Below, piece after piece: positions 16,913 through 25,090 of a DNA stretch of 64,000 bases (positions are counted from its first letter, which is position 1; every line of letters begins with the position of its first letter). The notes beneath the pieces are model-generated. The model was not told the DNA's origin and searched no databases. It saw only the letters and a list, made by a program, of their open reading frames with translations. The position numbers were made by a program, and so were the translations under genes. The stretch comes from Halomonas urmiana (GTDB lineage: Bacteria > Pseudomonadota > Gammaproteobacteria > Pseudomonadales > Halomonadaceae). Where the stretch lies: the NCBI RefSeq assembly GCF_005780185.1, contig NZ_VBUI01000001.1:124001-188000 (forward strand). Direction: 5' to 3'.

Positions 16913-17740
16913 GTGAGCGAAGGCAAGCGCAGGACGGCGGGACGTCCCGCCGGTTCAGGCAAGAGCACCAGCGGCCACAGCCAGTCGCTGGTGCGCGGGC
17001 TCAACCTGCTCGAGCGCCTGGCGGCGAGTCCCGGCGGTCTGGCCCTGTCGGAGCTGGCCGAGGAGGCGGATTTCGCCCCCTCCACCACCCACCGGCTGCT
17101 GCAGGCGCTGCAGAGTCAGGGGTTTGTCACCCAGGACAGCGAGCTCGGCGTCTGGAAGATCGACGTCAAGACCTTCCGTATCGGCAACAGCTTCCTCGAG
17201 GCGCGCGACTTCCTCGGCACCAGCCGGCCCTTCCTGCGCCGCCTCACGGCGCTGACCGGCGAGACCGCCAACCTCGGCGTGCGCGACGACGGCACGGCGG
17301 TGTTCCTGGCCCAGAGCGAATCGCCGCAGATGATGCGCATGATCACCCGGCTCGGCTCCCGGGCGCCGCTGCACGCCTCCGGCGTCGGCAAGGCCCTGAT
17401 GGCCTGGCTGCCCGAGGACGAGCTCGAGCGCATCCTCGACGAGCGGGGCCTGACGCGGGTCACCGAGAACACCCTGCACACGCCCGAATCGCTGCGCGAG
17501 GGCATGGCCGAGATCCGTCGCCAGGGCTTCGCCTGCGACCGCGAGGAACACGCCATCGGCCTGCACTGCGTGGCCGCCTGCATCCACGACGAGCATGGCA
17601 TCCCGCTGGCCGCCATCTCCGTCTCCGGACCGGTGGCGCGGATTCCCGAGGCGCGGCTACTCGAGCTCGGCCAGCTGGTCCGCGAGACCGCCGCCGAGAT
17701 CACCGCGCGACTGGGCGGCCGGGTGCCGGAAGCCTGGTAA
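16913..17740 (+). CDS. IclR-family transcriptional regulator
   Basis: This 275-aa regulator has a basic leader (1-20), an N-terminal winged helix-turn-helix (about 24-85; GLALSELAEEADFAPSTTHR) and a C-terminal GAF-like effector domain (about 100-265) with RAPLHASGVGKALMAWLPE and GLHCVAACIHDEHG. It resembles AllR-type members, which sense glyoxylate and control purine or allantoin use, but ligand specificity is inferred. The start is GTG at 16913 after AGGAGAG. An IclR-type dyad lies upstream at 16832-16849. The nearby 8-oxoguanine deaminase and permease genes are candidate targets, though no matching site was found ahead of them. Confidence 0.88.
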   Translation: MSEGKRRTAGRPAGSGKSTSGHSQSLVRGLNLLERLAASPGGLALSELAEEADFAPSTTHRLLQALQSQGFVTQDSELGVWKIDVKTFRIGNSFLEARDFLGTSRPFLRRLTALTGETANLGVRDDGTAVFLAQSESPQMMRMITRLGSRAPLHASGVGKALMAWLPEDELERILDERGLTRVTENTLHTPESLREGMAEIRRQGFACDREEHAIGLHCVAACIHDEHGIPLAAISVSGPVARIPEARLLELGQLVRETAAEITARLGGRVPEAW

Positions 17741-17867
17741 CGCCTTGCGCCTCGACACCACGCCCGGCTTCGGACGGGCGTGCGTGTCCCGAGGCGTCGG
17801 AAGAGGGCTGAAGCCGTGCCCGCACGGCGTTACACTAGCGCCCGTCCCCCCTGCCGAGGCCGCCGTG

Positions 17868-18893
17868 ATGTCCCACCTGCTCTCCATCGACTCCCTGTCC
17901 CGCGACGAGATCGACCACCTGATGCGCGTCGCCGCGCGCCTGGAACCCGTCGCCCAGCGGCGCAAGGTCACCCGGGTGCTAGAGGGCGCGGTGCTCGGCA
18001 ACCTCTTCTTCGAGGCCAGCACCCGCACCCGCGTCAGCTTCCATACCGCCTTCTCGCGGCTCGGCGGCAGCGTCTGCGACACCACCGGCTTCACTTTCTC
18101 GTCCATGGCCAAGGGCGAGTCGCTCTACGACACCAGCCGCGTGATGAGCGGCTACTGCGACGCCATCGTGATGCGCCACCCGGAACAGGGCTCGGTGGCG
18201 GAGTTCGCCGCCGCGACGAAGGTGCCGGTGATCAACGCCGGCGACGGCCCCGGCGAGCATCCCAGCCAGGCGCTGCTGGACTTCTATACTATCGACAAGG
18301 AGTTCACCCTCCAGGGCAAGGCGCTCAGGGACGCCCATGTGCTGATGACCGGCGACCTGAAGTACGGGCGCACCGTGCACTCGCTGATCCGGCTGCTGGC
18401 GCGCTATGCGCCGATGCGCATCACCCTGGTGGCTCCCCCCGGGCTCGAGATGCCCCACCACCTGATCGAGCGCGTCAGCCGCCAGGGGCTCACCGTGGAG
18501 GTCCGTGAGAGCCTGGCCGGCGACTTCTCCGACGTCGACGTGGTCTACACCACCCGCATCCAGAAGGAGCGCTTCACCGCCGAGATGATCGAGGGCTTCA
18601 ACCTCTCCCGGGACTTCACCGTGGATCGCGCCTTCTTGGACAGCCGCTGCGGCCCCACCACCATCGTCATGCACCCGCTGCCCCGGGACAGCCGTCCCGA
18701 GGCCAACGACCTGGACGTAGACCTCAACGGCGACCCGCGCCTGGCGATCTTCCGCCAGACCGACAACGGCATCCCGGTGCGCATGGCGATCTTCGCCACC
18801 CTGCTGAAGGTCGAGGAGCACATCGAGCGCGACCTGCGCGACGTGCCCTGGTTCGTGCCCCCGACCGTGGGCGTTGACGACGCCACCTTCTGA
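17868..18893 (+). CDS. pyrB: Aspartate carbamoyltransferase catalytic chain
   Basis: PyrB joins carbamoyl phosphate and aspartate in pyrimidine synthesis. The 341-aa protein has the carbamoyl-phosphate loop FFEASTRTRVSFHTAF, the lysine loop SMAKGESLYDTS, MRHPEQG, the HPSQALLD motif, DLKYGRTVHS and HPLPRDSRPEAND, all diagnostic. It is about 30 residues longer than E. coli PyrB, with a C-terminal tail ending GVDDATF. No pyrI regulatory chain or pyrC-like partner is adjacent. The ATG at 17868 is chosen for the family N-terminus, since the frame is open upstream without conservation. It is probably monocistronic. Confidence 0.9.
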   Translation: MSHLLSIDSLSRDEIDHLMRVAARLEPVAQRRKVTRVLEGAVLGNLFFEASTRTRVSFHTAFSRLGGSVCDTTGFTFSSMAKGESLYDTSRVMSGYCDAIVMRHPEQGSVAEFAAATKVPVINAGDGPGEHPSQALLDFYTIDKEFTLQGKALRDAHVLMTGDLKYGRTVHSLIRLLARYAPMRITLVAPPGLEMPHHLIERVSRQGLTVEVRESLAGDFSDVDVVYTTRIQKERFTAEMIEGFNLSRDFTVDRAFLDSRCGPTTIVMHPLPRDSRPEANDLDVDLNGDPRLAIFRQTDNGIPVRMAIFATLLKVEEHIERDLRDVPWFVPPTVGVDDATF

Positions 18894-18970
18894 ACGGCCT
18901 GCAGCTCACGGCCGATCGCCTATGCTGGGGTTGACGATCGGCGGCAGCCACGCCTGGAGGCGCAACACCG

Positions 18971-19618
18971 ATGAACCTGAAGCGTGCGTACCTATTGCTG
19001 TGTGGCTTCTACACCCTGCTGATCCTGATCGGCGTCATCGCCCTGCTGATGGGCGGCGGGTCGCTGCTCGCCATGATCCAGCTGGGCGTGGGGACGATCG
19101 TGGTGATCGGGCTATGGGGATACTTCCTGGACAGGGGTTTCATGAACCCGCGGATGTGGCGCCCCCTGGCGGGGCTGCTGGCCCTGGGCATCGTAGTGCA
19201 GCTGCTTGCGGTCTTCACGGCGGACCTCTCCGGCACGGCACTGACCTGGACCCTCACCACGGCCATCTTCTCGGTACTGCCGATGATCTTCCTGTACCGC
19301 TACGGCCAACGTGACCAGCCGCTCTGGGCCTCACCGGAAGAGCTCGAGGGGGGGGAGGTGCTGGAAAGATTGCTCGAGGAGCAGCACGAGCTGAAGGTCG
19401 AGAAACAGGCCCAGGACAACCAGGCGACGGTCAGGCTCCGCAAGGCCGGCGATACCTACCTGGCCAGTGTCGAGCGCGAGCGGGAAGGATGCGTGGAGAC
19501 CTTCGAGGAGCGCTTCCGCTGCCCGGCGACCCTGGCGTTCTTCATCGAGAAGTTCACCTGCATCTCGGTGGGCGACTTCGCCAGGAAGTACAGCGACGGT
19601 GGCCCCCGTCCGGCCTGA
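18971..19618 (+). CDS. Four-helix membrane protein of unknown function
   Basis: I do not recognise this 215-residue protein. Four hydrophobic helices fill about residues 5-30, 35-52, 64-83 and 90-108. They are followed by a soluble, charged C-terminal half with a short coiled-coil-like stretch (LERLLEEQHELKVEKQAQDN, about 130-150) and a compact end region containing two cysteines (REGCVETFEERFRC). The ATG follows a CTGGAGG ribosome site. It lies between pyrB (same strand, 77 bases) and the convergent ruvX. Codon use is slightly less biased than in its neighbours. Confidence 0.7.
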   Translation: MNLKRAYLLLCGFYTLLILIGVIALLMGGGSLLAMIQLGVGTIVVIGLWGYFLDRGFMNPRMWRPLAGLLALGIVVQLLAVFTADLSGTALTWTLTTAIFSVLPMIFLYRYGQRDQPLWASPEELEGGEVLERLLEEQHELKVEKQAQDNQATVRLRKAGDTYLASVEREREGCVETFEERFRCPATLAFFIEKFTCISVGDFARKYSDGGPRPA

Positions 19619-19628
19619 TCGCCCGGCC

Positions 19629-20072
19629 TCAGGGCGGCGGCAGCCCCTCGGCGCGGGCGAACCAGCCCTCCAGGATCAGCACCGCGGCGATGCCGTCGAC
19701 GCTCTCCTGCCGGTAGTTGCCGCGGTGGCCGCCCTCCCGGGCGATCGCCTTGGCCTCGCGGGTGGAACCGCGCTCGTCGACCATCTCGCAGGGCACGCCG
19801 AAGCGGCCATAGAGGCGCTTGCCGAACTTGCGCGCCCGAGTGCTCATGACCGACTCGCTGTCGTCCATGTTGAGCGGCAGCCCCACCACGAACAGGTCCG
19901 GGCGCCACTCGTCCACCAGCCGGGCCACCTCGGCCCAATCGGGGATGCCGTCACGGGCCGGCAGCGGCGCAAGCTCCCGGGCGCTGCCGAGCAGCTCGTT
20001 GCCCACCGCCACGCCGATGCGCCGGGTGCCGAAGTCGAAGGCCAGGATCAGGCGCGCGCCGGCGTCGGCCAT
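19629..20072 (-). CDS. ruvX: Putative Holliday junction resolvase / pre-16S rRNA nuclease YqgF
   Basis: YqgF (RuvX) is an essential RNase H-fold nuclease linked to 16S rRNA 5'-end maturation and, in some work, Holliday junction resolution. The 147-aa product has the first catalytic aspartate in LAFDFGTRRIGVAVG, the glutamate-containing ARxLVVGLPLN-like strand (LFVVGLPLNMDD), VDERGSTREA, and the last aspartate in ESVDGIAAVLIL. It is the last gene of the gshB-tonB-yqgE-ruvX run, 16 bases after yqgE. In pseudomonads pyrR-pyrB-pyrC usually follows, but here it does not. Confidence 0.94.
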   Translation of the reverse strand: MADAGARLILAFDFGTRRIGVAVGNELLGSARELAPLPARDGIPDWAEVARLVDEWRPDLFVVGLPLNMDDSESVMSTRARKFGKRLYGRFGVPCEMVDERGSTREAKAIAREGGHRGNYRQESVDGIAAVLILEGWFARAEGLPPP

Positions 20073-20088
20073 CAGTTCGTCCCCGTCA

Positions 20089-20661
20089 TCAGGAGTGCCC
20101 CGCCTCGCGGGTCATCAGGTTCAGGTCGATGCCGAGGATGCCTGCGGCGGCGCCCAGGCGCTGCTCCGGCGGCACCGAGAAGAGGATCTCGGCCTGCCCC
20201 TCGACGGTCAGCCAGGCGTTCTCCTTGAGCTCGTCCTCCAGCTGGCCGGCCTCCCAGCCGGCGCAGCCCAGGCAGACCAGGAACTCGTCGGGGCCACGGC
20301 CGTCGGCCAGCGCCTGGAGGATGTCCATGGAGGTGGTCAGGGCGATGTCCTCGGCGACCTGGATGCTGGAGTCCCAGGCGGCGCTGTCGCCGCGGTGCAG
20401 GATGAAGCCGCGATCCTTGTGGGTCGGGCCGCCGTAGTAGACCGGCGCCTGGCGATGAGGGCTCTCGTCGCCGCCCAGCTCCAGCTGCTCGAACAGGGCG
20501 TCCAGGGTCAACTCCAGTGGCCGATTGACGATCACACCCATGGTGCCGTTCTCGTCATGGTCGCAGAGATAGCTGAGGCTGCCGGCGAAATTGGGATCTT
20601 CCAGGTGCGGCATCGCCAGCAGGAAGTGGTGTTTCAAGCCGAAGTGTTGCACGGATTGCAT
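20089..20661 (-). CDS. yqgE: UPF0301 / AlgH-family protein
   Basis: This 190-aa cytosolic protein belongs to the YqgE/AlgH family. AlgH was described as affecting alginate regulation in Pseudomonas, but the molecular function is unknown. The N-terminal HHFLLAMPHLEDPNFAGSLS and the GTMGVIVNRPLELTLD segment are family hallmarks, as are PVYYGGP and FLVCLGCAGWEAGQLEDEL. The ATG at 20661 lies 17 bases after tonB. Placement between tonB and ruvX is conserved in many gammaproteobacteria. Confidence 0.93.
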   Translation of the reverse strand: MQSVQHFGLKHHFLLAMPHLEDPNFAGSLSYLCDHDENGTMGVIVNRPLELTLDALFEQLELGGDESPHRQAPVYYGGPTHKDRGFILHRGDSAAWDSSIQVAEDIALTTSMDILQALADGRGPDEFLVCLGCAGWEAGQLEDELKENAWLTVEGQAEILFSVPPEQRLGAAAGILGIDLNLMTREAGHS

Positions 20662-20678
20662 GAGACTCCCCGGCGGAC

Positions 20679-21593
20679 CTATTGCACGCCGTAATGATTG
20701 CCTTGGCCGAATCGCCAGACCCGCGTAATGGACAGGCTGTCCAGCTTGCCCATGCCCCGGTCGAAGGGCCGGTAGGGGGCGGCACCGTGCACCGTGTCCA
20801 GGGCCGCCTGGTCGAGTTCGGCGTGTCCCGAGGATTGTATCACCTCTGCCTGGCGAACCTGACCGTCGCGGCCGATGACCACCCGGATGCGCAGCTGGCC
20901 ATCGAGCTCACGCGGCGCCGGGTGCACGCGGTTGCCGTAGTCCTCGACCCGGCGGGTCCAGTCGTCGATGTAGCGCGCCTCGGCGGCCTGCTGGGCGGCG
21001 GGGCGCCCCTCGCCCGGCTGCTCGCCGGCGTACTCCGGCGAGAGGCCCTGGTCGCGGATGCTGGCGGTGGCCTGGGCGAGCAGGTCGCGCCCCGAGGCCG
21101 ACGGGGCCGCGGCCGCGGGCGGCGCCGAGCGCTCGGCCGACTGGGGGGCGCTGACGCGCGGCTCGGGGGTCGACGGCGCCTCGCGGGAGGCCTCGGCGGC
21201 CGGCGCCTCGCGGGCAAGCTCGGGCGCGGGGGCCTCGGCCTGCTGGGGCGCGGCCGGCGTGGCCGGGTCCACTTCGGGCTCGGCGGCCTGCCGCTCAGGC
21301 AGCGCCTCCATGGGCGCGGCGCGAGCCTCGGCCGGCGCCTGGGCCTGGGGCGAGCCGGCGGCGCGCTGAGCGGCCTCGGCGATCGCCTCGGCCTCCACGG
21401 GCGCCGGGGCCGGGCGACTCACCAGCACCACGTCGACGCTGGTGCGCTCCACGGGGGCCGGGGCGAACTGGCGGCTCGCCACCACCCCGATCACCACAAG
21501 GTGCAGCAGCAGTGCCAGCGACCAGGCCAGCCAGTGCCGGTGCGGCCGGGTCACCGGGGCATACTGGATCGGATCGCTGAGGGTGCTGGACAT
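20679..21593 (-). CDS. tonB: TonB energy-transducer family protein
   Basis: This 304-residue protein links inner-membrane proton-motive force to outer-membrane receptors. One N-terminal signal anchor (about 20-42, LAWSLALLLHLVVIGVV) is followed by a long alanine-, proline- and glutamate-rich periplasmic spacer (about 55-190) and a C-terminal TonB domain (RIRVVIGRDGQVRQAEVIQS, then LDTVHGAAPYRPFD). No exbB or exbD is adjacent. This gshB-linked TonB is found in many pseudomonad-like genomes and may serve a motility or envelope role rather than iron uptake. Function beyond TonB-like coupling is inference. Confidence 0.88.
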   Translation of the reverse strand: MSSTLSDPIQYAPVTRPHRHWLAWSLALLLHLVVIGVVASRQFAPAPVERTSVDVVLVSRPAPAPVEAEAIAEAAQRAAGSPQAQAPAEARAAPMEALPERQAAEPEVDPATPAAPQQAEAPAPELAREAPAAEASREAPSTPEPRVSAPQSAERSAPPAAAAPSASGRDLLAQATASIRDQGLSPEYAGEQPGEGRPAAQQAAEARYIDDWTRRVEDYGNRVHPAPRELDGQLRIRVVIGRDGQVRQAEVIQSSGHAELDQAALDTVHGAAPYRPFDRGMGKLDSLSITRVWRFGQGNHYGVQ

Positions 21594-21611
21594 GGTCGCC
21601 GACCTCCCGGG

Positions 21612-22577
21612 TCAGCCCCGCTCGTCGAGGCGCCGTGCGATGGCATCCATCAGCAGGCCGGCGATGTCGGTGCCGCGCTGGTCGTCGATCTCGCGCACGC
21701 AGGTGGGGCTCGTGACGTTGATCTCGGTGATGTAGTCGCCGATCACGTCGAGGCCGACGAACATCAGCCCCTTCTCGCGGATCACCGGCTGCACCTGCTC
21801 GATCAGCCAGTGGTCGCGGGCGGTGAGTTCGCGGCTGACGCCGGTGCCGCCGGCGGCCAGGTTGCCACGAGTCTCGCCGGCCATGGGTACCCGGGCGAGG
21901 CCGTAGGGCACCGGTTCGCCGTCCACCAGCAGGATGCGGGTGTCGCCGTCCTTGATCTCGGGGATGTAGCGCTGGGCCATGATCTGGCGCTGGCCGCGCT
22001 CGCTCAGCATCTCGATGATGGCGCCAATGTTGCGGCCCTCGGGGCGCACATGGAAGATCCCGGTGCCGCCCATGCCGTCCAGCGGCTTGAAGATCACGTC
22101 GCCGTGCTCGGCATGGAAAGCGCGCAGCACGGCCTCGTCGCAGGAGACCACGGTCGGGGTGCAGCACTGGGGGAACTGCTGAGCGAAGAGCTTCTCGTTG
22201 CACTCCAGGAGCGCCTGGGTGGGGTTGACCACCAGCACGCCCTCACGCTCGGCGAAGCCCAGCAGGTAGACGGCGTTGAGGAAGTGGCCGTCGACCGGCG
22301 GGTCCTTGCGCATCAGGATGACGTCAAGCTCGCCCAGGGGCCCCACCTCGGGCTCGCCCAGGTCGTACCAGTGCGCGGGATCGCGGTGCACGTGAAGATC
22401 GCACATCCGACCGAAGGCACGCCCCTCGCGCAGGAAGAGGTCCTCCTGCTCCAGGTAGTGCAGCGAGGCGCCACGATCCTGGGCGGCCCACAGCATGGCC
22501 AGGCTGGTGTCCTTCTTGTAGGTGAGGTCGGCGATGGGATCCATCACCACGCCGATCTTCAGCGCGCGTTCGCTCAT
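21612..22577 (-). CDS. gshB: Glutathione synthetase
   Basis: GshB ligates glycine to gamma-glutamylcysteine with ATP, the second step of glutathione synthesis. The 321-aa ATP-grasp enzyme shows IGVVMDPIADLTYKKDTSLA at the N-terminus, the nucleotide-binding loop KPLDGMGGTGIFHV and the C-terminal INVTSPTCVREID with Mg and substrate contacts. The ATG at 22577 begins MSERALKIG. It heads the gshB-tonB-yqgE-ruvX run, with 18-base gaps between genes, so it is probably the promoter-proximal gene. gshA is not in this window. Confidence 0.96.
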   Translation of the reverse strand: MSERALKIGVVMDPIADLTYKKDTSLAMLWAAQDRGASLHYLEQEDLFLREGRAFGRMCDLHVHRDPAHWYDLGEPEVGPLGELDVILMRKDPPVDGHFLNAVYLLGFAEREGVLVVNPTQALLECNEKLFAQQFPQCCTPTVVSCDEAVLRAFHAEHGDVIFKPLDGMGGTGIFHVRPEGRNIGAIIEMLSERGQRQIMAQRYIPEIKDGDTRILLVDGEPVPYGLARVPMAGETRGNLAAGGTGVSRELTARDHWLIEQVQPVIREKGLMFVGLDVIGDYITEINVTSPTCVREIDDQRGTDIAGLLMDAIARRLDERG

Positions 22578-22915
22578 GGCGTCGTGTTTCCAGTCGGAGT
22601 TTGAATGCGGTCAGTATGCCGCAGCGGCCAGCGACGCACCAAGCTGGAGGGTGCTGCGGCATGCGCGGTACGGTACAGAACGCTCGGAGCTGATCCGGCG
22701 ACAGGCCCCGGGGTGCCGGACCATCGAGGAGGCGCTGTGAACCCTTCCCTGGGCGCTACCGACGCCATCCATGGCGTAGGACCCCCCTCTTCGACCTGTC
22801 CCCGGCGCCCCTCGTCAGATACATCTGCGATTATCCAGACTGGCCACCCCTGGTCCTCGGGCCTCCCCTTCAGCCCGTCCCCGGCGCCCCTCGCTATACG
22901 CGCTGCCCCAACGGG
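22578..22915. repeat. 338-base gap with a 17-base direct repeat
   Basis: This non-coding stretch lies between gshB (its promoter side) and the 3' end of the S1-domain gene. GTCCCCGGCGCCCCTCG occurs at 22798-22814 and again at 22877-22893, 79 bases apart. Short open readings here lack coding character. The gshB promoter should lie near 22590-22700 but no clear hexamers stand out. Confidence 0.55.
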
Positions 22916-23635
22916 CTAGTCCGTGCTCGGCGCCAGCCGGATGCCGCCGGGCTCCAGGAGGATGCGCCGCTGCTTGTAGAGCCGCCCGATGGCCTGCTTG
23001 AAGGCGTTCTTGCTCACTCCCAGACGCGCCTTGATCTCCCCCGCGTCGCTCTTGTCGCCCAGCGGCAGGTAGCCGCCGCTCTCGCGCAGCGCCTTGAGCA
23101 CCTGCTCGCCGACCACGTCGAGGCGCGCCGGCCCCGGCGGCAGCAGCGACAGGTCCAGGCGCCCGTCGTCGCGCAGGCGCTTCACGTAGCCGGCAAGCCG
23201 CTGGCCACGGCGCAGCGGCCGGTTCACGTCGTCGCGGTAGAGCAGGCCCCAGAAGCGCTGATCGACCACCACCTTGTAGCCCAGGTCGGTCTGATCGGCG
23301 ATCACCAGCGCCACCTCGTCGCCCGCCGCCAAGCCCTCGGCCTCGTCGGCCAGGAAGCGGTCGAGGCGCTGGGAGGCGACCGGCCGACCCTGCTGATCCT
23401 CGTAGATCATCACCAGCACCCGCCGGCCCACGCTGGGACGGAAGCGCTGCTCGCCGTAGGGTAGCAGCAGGTCGCGGGGGTGCCCCCAGTCGAGGAAGGC
23501 ACCCGTCTCGTTGACGGTGACCACCTCGAGGTAGACCACCTCGCCGACGGCGGCCCGGGGCGCGCGATGGCGCCGCGGCGCGGCGGCGGGCGGGGCAGAG
23601 GAGCGCGGCGAGCGGCGGTCTCGGGAATCGGGCAT
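22916..23635 (-). CDS. S1-domain RNA-binding protein, CvfB-like
   Basis: This 239-residue protein of the CvfB/YitL type has a basic, disordered leader (1-28), S1-like beta domains at about 30-90 and 95-160 (VVYLEVVTVNETGAFLDWG; LGYKVVVDQRFWGLLYRDDV), and a C-terminal winged helix (GEIKARLGVSKNAFKQAIGR) implicated in RNA binding. CvfB influences virulence gene expression in Staphylococcus, but in gammaproteobacteria the role is undefined. The ATG is at 23635. It is a single gene, 72 bases from rsmE on the same strand. Confidence 0.85.
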   Translation of the reverse strand: MPDSRDRRSPRSSAPPAAAPRRHRAPRAAVGEVVYLEVVTVNETGAFLDWGHPRDLLLPYGEQRFRPSVGRRVLVMIYEDQQGRPVASQRLDRFLADEAEGLAAGDEVALVIADQTDLGYKVVVDQRFWGLLYRDDVNRPLRRGQRLAGYVKRLRDDGRLDLSLLPPGPARLDVVGEQVLKALRESGGYLPLGDKSDAGEIKARLGVSKNAFKQAIGRLYKQRRILLEPGGIRLAPSTD

Positions 23636-23707
23636 GGCGGGCGTCCGGTAAAGAGTGGGGAGCGGGAAGGCGTGGGAAGCCAGGGAGAGAGGATAGCCGA
23701 GCGGGGC

Positions 23708-24433
23708 TCAGAGGTCGCCGAAGCGGGCCTGCAGCAGCGATAGCGCCACCACCGGCGCGGTCTCGGTGCGCAGCACGCGCGGCCCCAGGGAGAGCGGGTC
23801 GAAGCCGGCGGACCGCGCGGCCTCGACCTCGGCCTCGGCGAGTCCGCCTTCCGGGCCGATCAGCACGGCGGCGCTGGCGGGCGCCTCGGCCTCGGCCAGG
23901 GCACCGGCGGTGCCGGGATGCAGCACCAGGCGCAGCGCCTCATCGCGGGCAGCGAGCCAGTCGACCAGGCCCATCGGGGCATGCACCGGCGGCAGGGTCG
24001 CGCGGCCGCACTGCTCGCAGGCGCTGGCGGCCACGGACTGCCAGTGAGCGAGCTTCTTGGCCGCCCGCTCGCCCTTGAGCCTCACGTCGCCGTGCTCGGT
24101 GTAGAGCGGGGTAATGGTCGCCACGCCGAGTTCGACCGCCTTCTGGATGGCGTAGTCCATGCGATCCCCCTTGGAGATCGCCTGGCCAAGATGCACCGCC
24201 AGCGGCGACTCGCGGTGACCCGGTTCGACGGCCTCGATGCGCGCCAGTACCCGCTTGCGGGTAGCCTCGACGATCACCGCCCGAGCCTCCAGGCCGGCGC
24301 CGTCGAAGAGGCGCAGCTCGGCCCCCTCGGCCAGACGCAGCACCCGCGCCACGTGACGGGCCGGCCCCTCGGGCAGAACGACGTCGCCGCCAACGGGAAA
24401 GTCGGCGGCGACGTGGATGCGCGGCGCCTTCAC
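23708..24433 (-). CDS. rsmE: 16S rRNA m3U1498 methyltransferase
   Basis: RsmE methylates N3 of U1498 in 16S rRNA using S-adenosylmethionine. The 241-aa SPOUT-fold protein shows the N-terminal PUA-like domain (HVAADFPVGGDVVLPEGPARH region) and the C-terminal knot: ISKGDRMDYAIQKAVELGV, then LIGPEGGLAEAEVEAA, and LGPRVLRTETAPVVALSLLQ near the end. The start is GTG at 24433 with AAGGG upstream. It follows secB on the same strand with a 33-base gap. Confidence 0.95.
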   Translation of the reverse strand: MKAPRIHVAADFPVGGDVVLPEGPARHVARVLRLAEGAELRLFDGAGLEARAVIVEATRKRVLARIEAVEPGHRESPLAVHLGQAISKGDRMDYAIQKAVELGVATITPLYTEHGDVRLKGERAAKKLAHWQSVAASACEQCGRATLPPVHAPMGLVDWLAARDEALRLVLHPGTAGALAEAEAPASAAVLIGPEGGLAEAEVEAARSAGFDPLSLGPRVLRTETAPVVALSLLQARFGDL

Positions 24434-24466
24434 GGGCGGCCCTTACTCATCAGGATCGGCACCGGC

Positions 24467-24991
24467 TTACTGGGTCGCCTGCTCGCCGGAGGCCTGGGCC
24501 TGCTCGGCCTCACGCTTCTTCTTCTGGGCGTAGATCGCCTCGAAGTTGACCGGCGCCAGCATCAGCGGCGGGAAGCCGCCACGGTTGACCAGGCTGTCGA
24601 TGCACTCGCGGGCATAGGGGAACAGCACGTTGGGGCAGAAGGCGCCCAGGGTGTGGTCGAGCTGCTGCCCCTCGAGGCCGCCGATGCGAAACAGGCCGGC
24701 CTGCTCGATCTCGGCCAGGAAGGAGGTGGTGCCCTCCTCGCTGTGAGTGACCTGGGCGGTGACCTTGATCACCACCTCGAAGAGGTCTTCGCCGACCTGC
24801 TGGTGGGTGGTGTTCAGGTCCAGGCCGACCTTGGGCTTGAACGGCTGCTGGAAGATCGCCGGTGAGTTGGGCGCCTCGAAGGAGAGGTCCTTGACGTAGA
24901 TGCGCTGCAGGGCGAACTGCAGCTGCGGCTTGTCCTGCTGGCCCGACGCCTGACCATCGGCGCCGGCGTTCTGGTTGTTCTCTTCCGCCAT
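24467..24991 (-). CDS. secB: Protein-export chaperone SecB
   Basis: SecB is a cytosolic tetrameric chaperone that keeps preproteins unfolded and hands them to SecA. The 174-aa product has an N-terminal glutamine-rich leader, FALQRIYVKDLSFEAPNSPA, a central EEGTTSFLAEIEQAGLFRI segment, and FPYARECIDSLVNRGGFPPL with the conserved C-terminal helix. A ribosome site AAGGA precedes the ATG. It follows the rhodanese gene by 83 bases. In most relatives grxC lies between these two genes, but here it does not. Confidence 0.95.
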   Translation of the reverse strand: MAEENNQNAGADGQASGQQDKPQLQFALQRIYVKDLSFEAPNSPAIFQQPFKPKVGLDLNTTHQQVGEDLFEVVIKVTAQVTHSEEGTTSFLAEIEQAGLFRIGGLEGQQLDHTLGAFCPNVLFPYARECIDSLVNRGGFPPLMLAPVNFEAIYAQKKKREAEQAQASGEQATQ

Positions 24992-25058
24992 GGGAAAGGT
25001 CCTTTGTCCGGTGTAAATATCGGGTGAACGGGTCCGGGTGATGCGGGGTGTCGCCTAT

Positions 25059-25090
25059 TTCTTGACGACCAGGTCTACTTCTTGACGACC
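25059..25090. repeat. 20-base-period duplication at the rhodanese 3' end
   Basis: TTCTTGACGACC is present at 25059-25070 and 25079-25090. The right copy encodes the last residues (VVKK) of the rhodanese, and the left copy lies just after its stop at 25075. This looks like a small tandem duplication at the site where grxC is usually found. Confidence 0.7.

Noticed and set aside
22605..22919. Open frame of about 100 codons upstream of gshB
   Set aside because: No coding bias, no ribosome site and no family. It reads like random GC-rich sequence.
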